From NCBI GenBank assembly GCA_024860865.1, contig JACRDV010000131.1, positions 1 through 7,110 on the forward strand: 7,110 bases of DNA, in the 5' to 3' direction. Below the pieces are notes generated by a model. The model saw nothing but the letters and a program-made list of their open reading frames with translations, made no database searches and was not told the origin of the DNA. Positions 5,651-7,110 of this stretch are shown here, piece by piece. The position numbers and the translations under genes are program-made. The first letter of the stretch is position 1. Each line of letters starts with the position of its first letter. The DNA comes from JACRDV01 sp024860865 [NCBI: Methanobacteriota archaeon]. GTDB taxonomy: Archaea; JACRDV01.

Positions 5651-6283
5651 ATGCAAATGAAAGTTATAATTGAAGGAGAAGTACAAAGAGTTGGTTATCG
5701 AAATTTTGTTGCTAAAAAAGCTATAATACTTGGAATAAAAGGACGAGTAAAAAATTTAAAAGATGGTAGAGTAGAAATCATTTGTGATGGTAAGGAAGCC
5801 ACACTCAAAAAATTTTTAAAAGAAATTAATGTGAAAGAGCCCCCCTTAATAGTTGAAAAAATTACTTCTGCTCCACAAGTGCCTAAGAAGAAGTTTAAGA
5901 CGTTTGAAATAATCGCTGGGCAACTTAAAGATGAATTAATTGAAGGTTTTGGTGCAGCATCAGAATATTTAAGAACTACTCGTAATGAGTTAAAATCTAC
6001 ACATGGTGAGTTAAAATCATTTAGAAATGAATCAAATCAGAATTTAAAATTTCTAGGCTCAGAGATGTCCGGCCTTAAAAGTGAAATAAAGTCATTTAGG
6101 ACAGAAACAAAAGAGAATTTTAATGCTTTAAATTCAAAATATGACAAAATTTCAAGTATAATGGAAACTTTCATTAATGAAATGCGTGCCTATGTTAAAG
6201 GAACACAAGTGCTTAATGAGAAGCTTACCGAAGTTATCGCGCTTTTATCAAAAAGCTACAGCAGGAAGAAAAGACGCTCCTAA
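5651..6283 (+). CDS. Acylphosphatase domain fused to a long coiled coil (210 aa)
   Basis: Residues 1-90 form an acylphosphatase domain, a small fold that hydrolyses acyl phosphates. The phosphate loop reads GEVQRVGYRNFV (9-20), with Arg for the usual Gly at position 13. The catalytic Arg17 and Asn35 (GRVKNLKDGRVEI, 31-43) are both kept, so activity is possible. Free-standing family members end at about residue 90. This one continues with a Lys/Glu/Ser-rich helix (about 93-190) with hydrophobics at 3-4 spacing: Leu107, 114, 121, 132, 135, Met139, Leu142, Ile146, Phe149, Leu160, Tyr164, Ile167. It ends in a basic tail (SRKKRRS). ELKSFRNE (120-127) and EIKSFRTE (145-152) reveal an internal duplication. 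The role of the coil, perhaps oligomerisation or binding to a nucleic acid or partner, is unknown. The gene sits between two coenzyme A genes of opposite strand. Confidence 0.88.
   Translation: MQMKVIIEGEVQRVGYRNFVAKKAIILGIKGRVKNLKDGRVEIICDGKEATLKKFLKEINVKEPPLIVEKITSAPQVPKKKFKTFEIIAGQLKDELIEGFGAASEYLRTTRNELKSTHGELKSFRNESNQNLKFLGSEMSGLKSEIKSFRTETKENFNALNSKYDKISSIMETFINEMRAYVKGTQVLNEKLTEVIALLSKSYSRKKRRS
6006..6106 (+). repeat. Short internal duplications encoding the coiled coil
   Basis: The 26 bases at 6006-6031 match those at 6081-6106 at 20 positions, 75 bases (25 codons) apart and in frame. Just before, GAGTTAAAATC occurs at 5987-5997 and 6008-6018, exactly 21 bases (one heptad) apart. The coil therefore seems to have grown by in-frame duplication of heptad units. 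Confidence 0.6.
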
Positions 6284-6288
6284 TTTTT
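6284..6288 (+). terminator. T-run terminator after the acylphosphatase fusion gene
   Basis: Five T residues follow directly after the TAA stop, in the 25-base gap before the convergent end of the pantoate kinase gene. Position and composition fit archaeal termination. The evidence is thin. Confidence 0.33.
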
Positions 6289-6308
6289 GTTAAACTTATA
6301 ATTAGAGA

Positions 6309-7110
6309 TTATTGCTTTAAAATTCGCGCTCCAAAATAATCAATTTTTGCAACAATTGGTTCGCCATACTTGCCCAAAGTTTTTACAACGCTTTCAACTT
6401 TATCTCCTTTAACCCCTGCAAATATCGCGTTGCCCAGCATAATCATACTAGCTCCAATAGCACCAGCTTGCTCTGCTTCCTGAACAGCCCTTATAATTAC
6501 TGGAGTTGCTAAGCCAGATTTAATCGAAAATTCTTTTGAAAGTTGGAAAAATTTCTCAACTGTTGGCTCTTTTATTATACCTCGAACAAGCGGTCTGCCT
6601 GCGCTGTTAATTTTCATTTTCATGCTAGGATTTGTTAGAATAGCTTTAGTTTCCAGCTCACTGCCAATTTTCGCACAAACAATCGTCAAATCATCTACTA
6701 AAATTCGATCAACTACTCCAGCGCCCGGTGGACCAGGTTCTCTTCTTATTTCAAGCCCGCCAAAAACTTGAGCGATCACATCTCCTAATCCAGTTTTGTT
6801 CTTAACCTCAGCTGCATGGGCTATCCTTCCAAGGTCATTTAAAGTGAGCTTTAGATCGATTGCTTTACTCAATGCAATAGCGGTTCCAAGTGCACCTGCT
6901 CCGCTTGCTCCAAATCCAAACTTCATTGGAACCTCGAGCAAATGAGCAACCGATATAGAATATTGCTGGCCTGCCATTTCAAGCATTGTTTTGACAACTG
7001 TTTCAGTAACTGGAGCTGGAACCTGCTTTTCATCAATTGTTATGTTGATTGAAGTTGAGCTTGATTTTTCAGCATTAACTTCGGTTAAAACTCCTTTTGT
7101 GATTACAACA
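6309..7110 (-). CDS. Pantoate kinase (GHMP kinase family), N-terminus beyond the right edge
   Basis: This enzyme phosphorylates pantoate with ATP to 4-phosphopantoate, the step before the ligase encoded at 4773 in archaeal coenzyme A synthesis. The frame stays open to the window edge, giving 266 visible residues. The ATG at 6986 is internal, because conserved sequence (KGVLTEVNAE) precedes it. The GHMP phosphate-binding loop is KFGFGASGAGALGTAIAL (visible residues about 63-80). Further family features are TGLGDVIAQVFGG (106-118) and REPGPPGAGVVDRI (123-136). Homologues have roughly 35-40 residues more at the N-terminus, including a substrate-binding segment that cannot be seen here. It lies on the same strand as the ligase but is cut off from it by the rightward gene at 5651-6283, so it must have its own promoter outside the window. 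Confidence 0.93.
   Translation of the reverse strand, partial: VVITKGVLTEVNAEKSSSTSINITIDEKQVPAPVTETVVKTMLEMAGQQYSISVAHLLEVPMKFGFGASGAGALGTAIALSKAIDLKLTLNDLGRIAHAAEVKNKTGLGDVIAQVFGGLEIRREPGPPGAGVVDRILVDDLTIVCAKIGSELETKAILTNPSMKMKINSAGRPLVRGIIKEPTVEKFFQLSKEFSIKSGLATPVIIRAVQEAEQAGAIGASMIMLGNAIFAGVKGDKVESVVKTLGKYGEPIVAKIDYFGARILKQ

Noticed and set aside
6309-6986. Pantoate kinase taken as a complete gene starting at 6986.
   Set aside because: The frame continues open to the window edge with family-like residues (KGVLTEVNAE) before that ATG, so the gene is simply cut by the edge.

Overview
The window is AT-rich archaeal DNA. The strongest evidence is a pair of enzymes of the archaeal route to coenzyme A: pantoate kinase (a GHMP kinase) and 4-phosphopantoate--beta-alanine ligase. 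Three further signs agree: tandem UPF0175/PIN (DUF3368) toxin-antitoxin pairs, TATA-type promoter sequences with short leaders, and run-of-T terminators. The lineage cannot be fixed from this sequence; an uncultivated mesophilic or moderately thermophilic archaeon is as far as I would go.

The left half (about 1-3480) is accessory in character. A gene start on the minus strand runs off the left edge (1-48). A rightward gene (268-1275) encodes a protein with an unrecognised N-terminal region and C-terminal TPR repeats. It converges on two tandem, paralogous antitoxin-toxin operons on the minus strand (2180 to 1328 and 3191 to 2351). Both antitoxin starts are preceded by the same GTTTACATT motif with a second GTTTAC-like copy 19-20 bases away, which suggests a shared operator. 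Upstream of each operon, in the two intergenic gaps, is a compact block that folds on paper: 2232-2327 (closing stem plus two hairpins) and 3358-3433 (outer stem, possible H-type pseudoknot, T run). These are candidate small RNAs or remnants of a mobile element.

The right half is housekeeping. On the minus strand, 4-phosphopantoate--beta-alanine ligase (5531 to 4773) and histidinol dehydrogenase hisD (4776 to 3490) overlap by an ATGA and are probably translated in a coupled way. Pantoate kinase, which makes the substrate of the ligase, lies further upstream on the same strand and is cut by the right edge. Between the two CoA genes, on the opposite strand, is a fusion of an acylphosphatase domain to a long coiled coil (5651-6283), which breaks the CoA pair into separate transcripts.

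No rRNA, tRNA, CRISPR array or intact insertion sequence was seen. The most interesting items are the acylphosphatase/coiled-coil fusion, the two structured intergenic blocks, the shared operator motif of the twin toxin-antitoxin operons, and the TPR protein with its unknown N-terminal domain.
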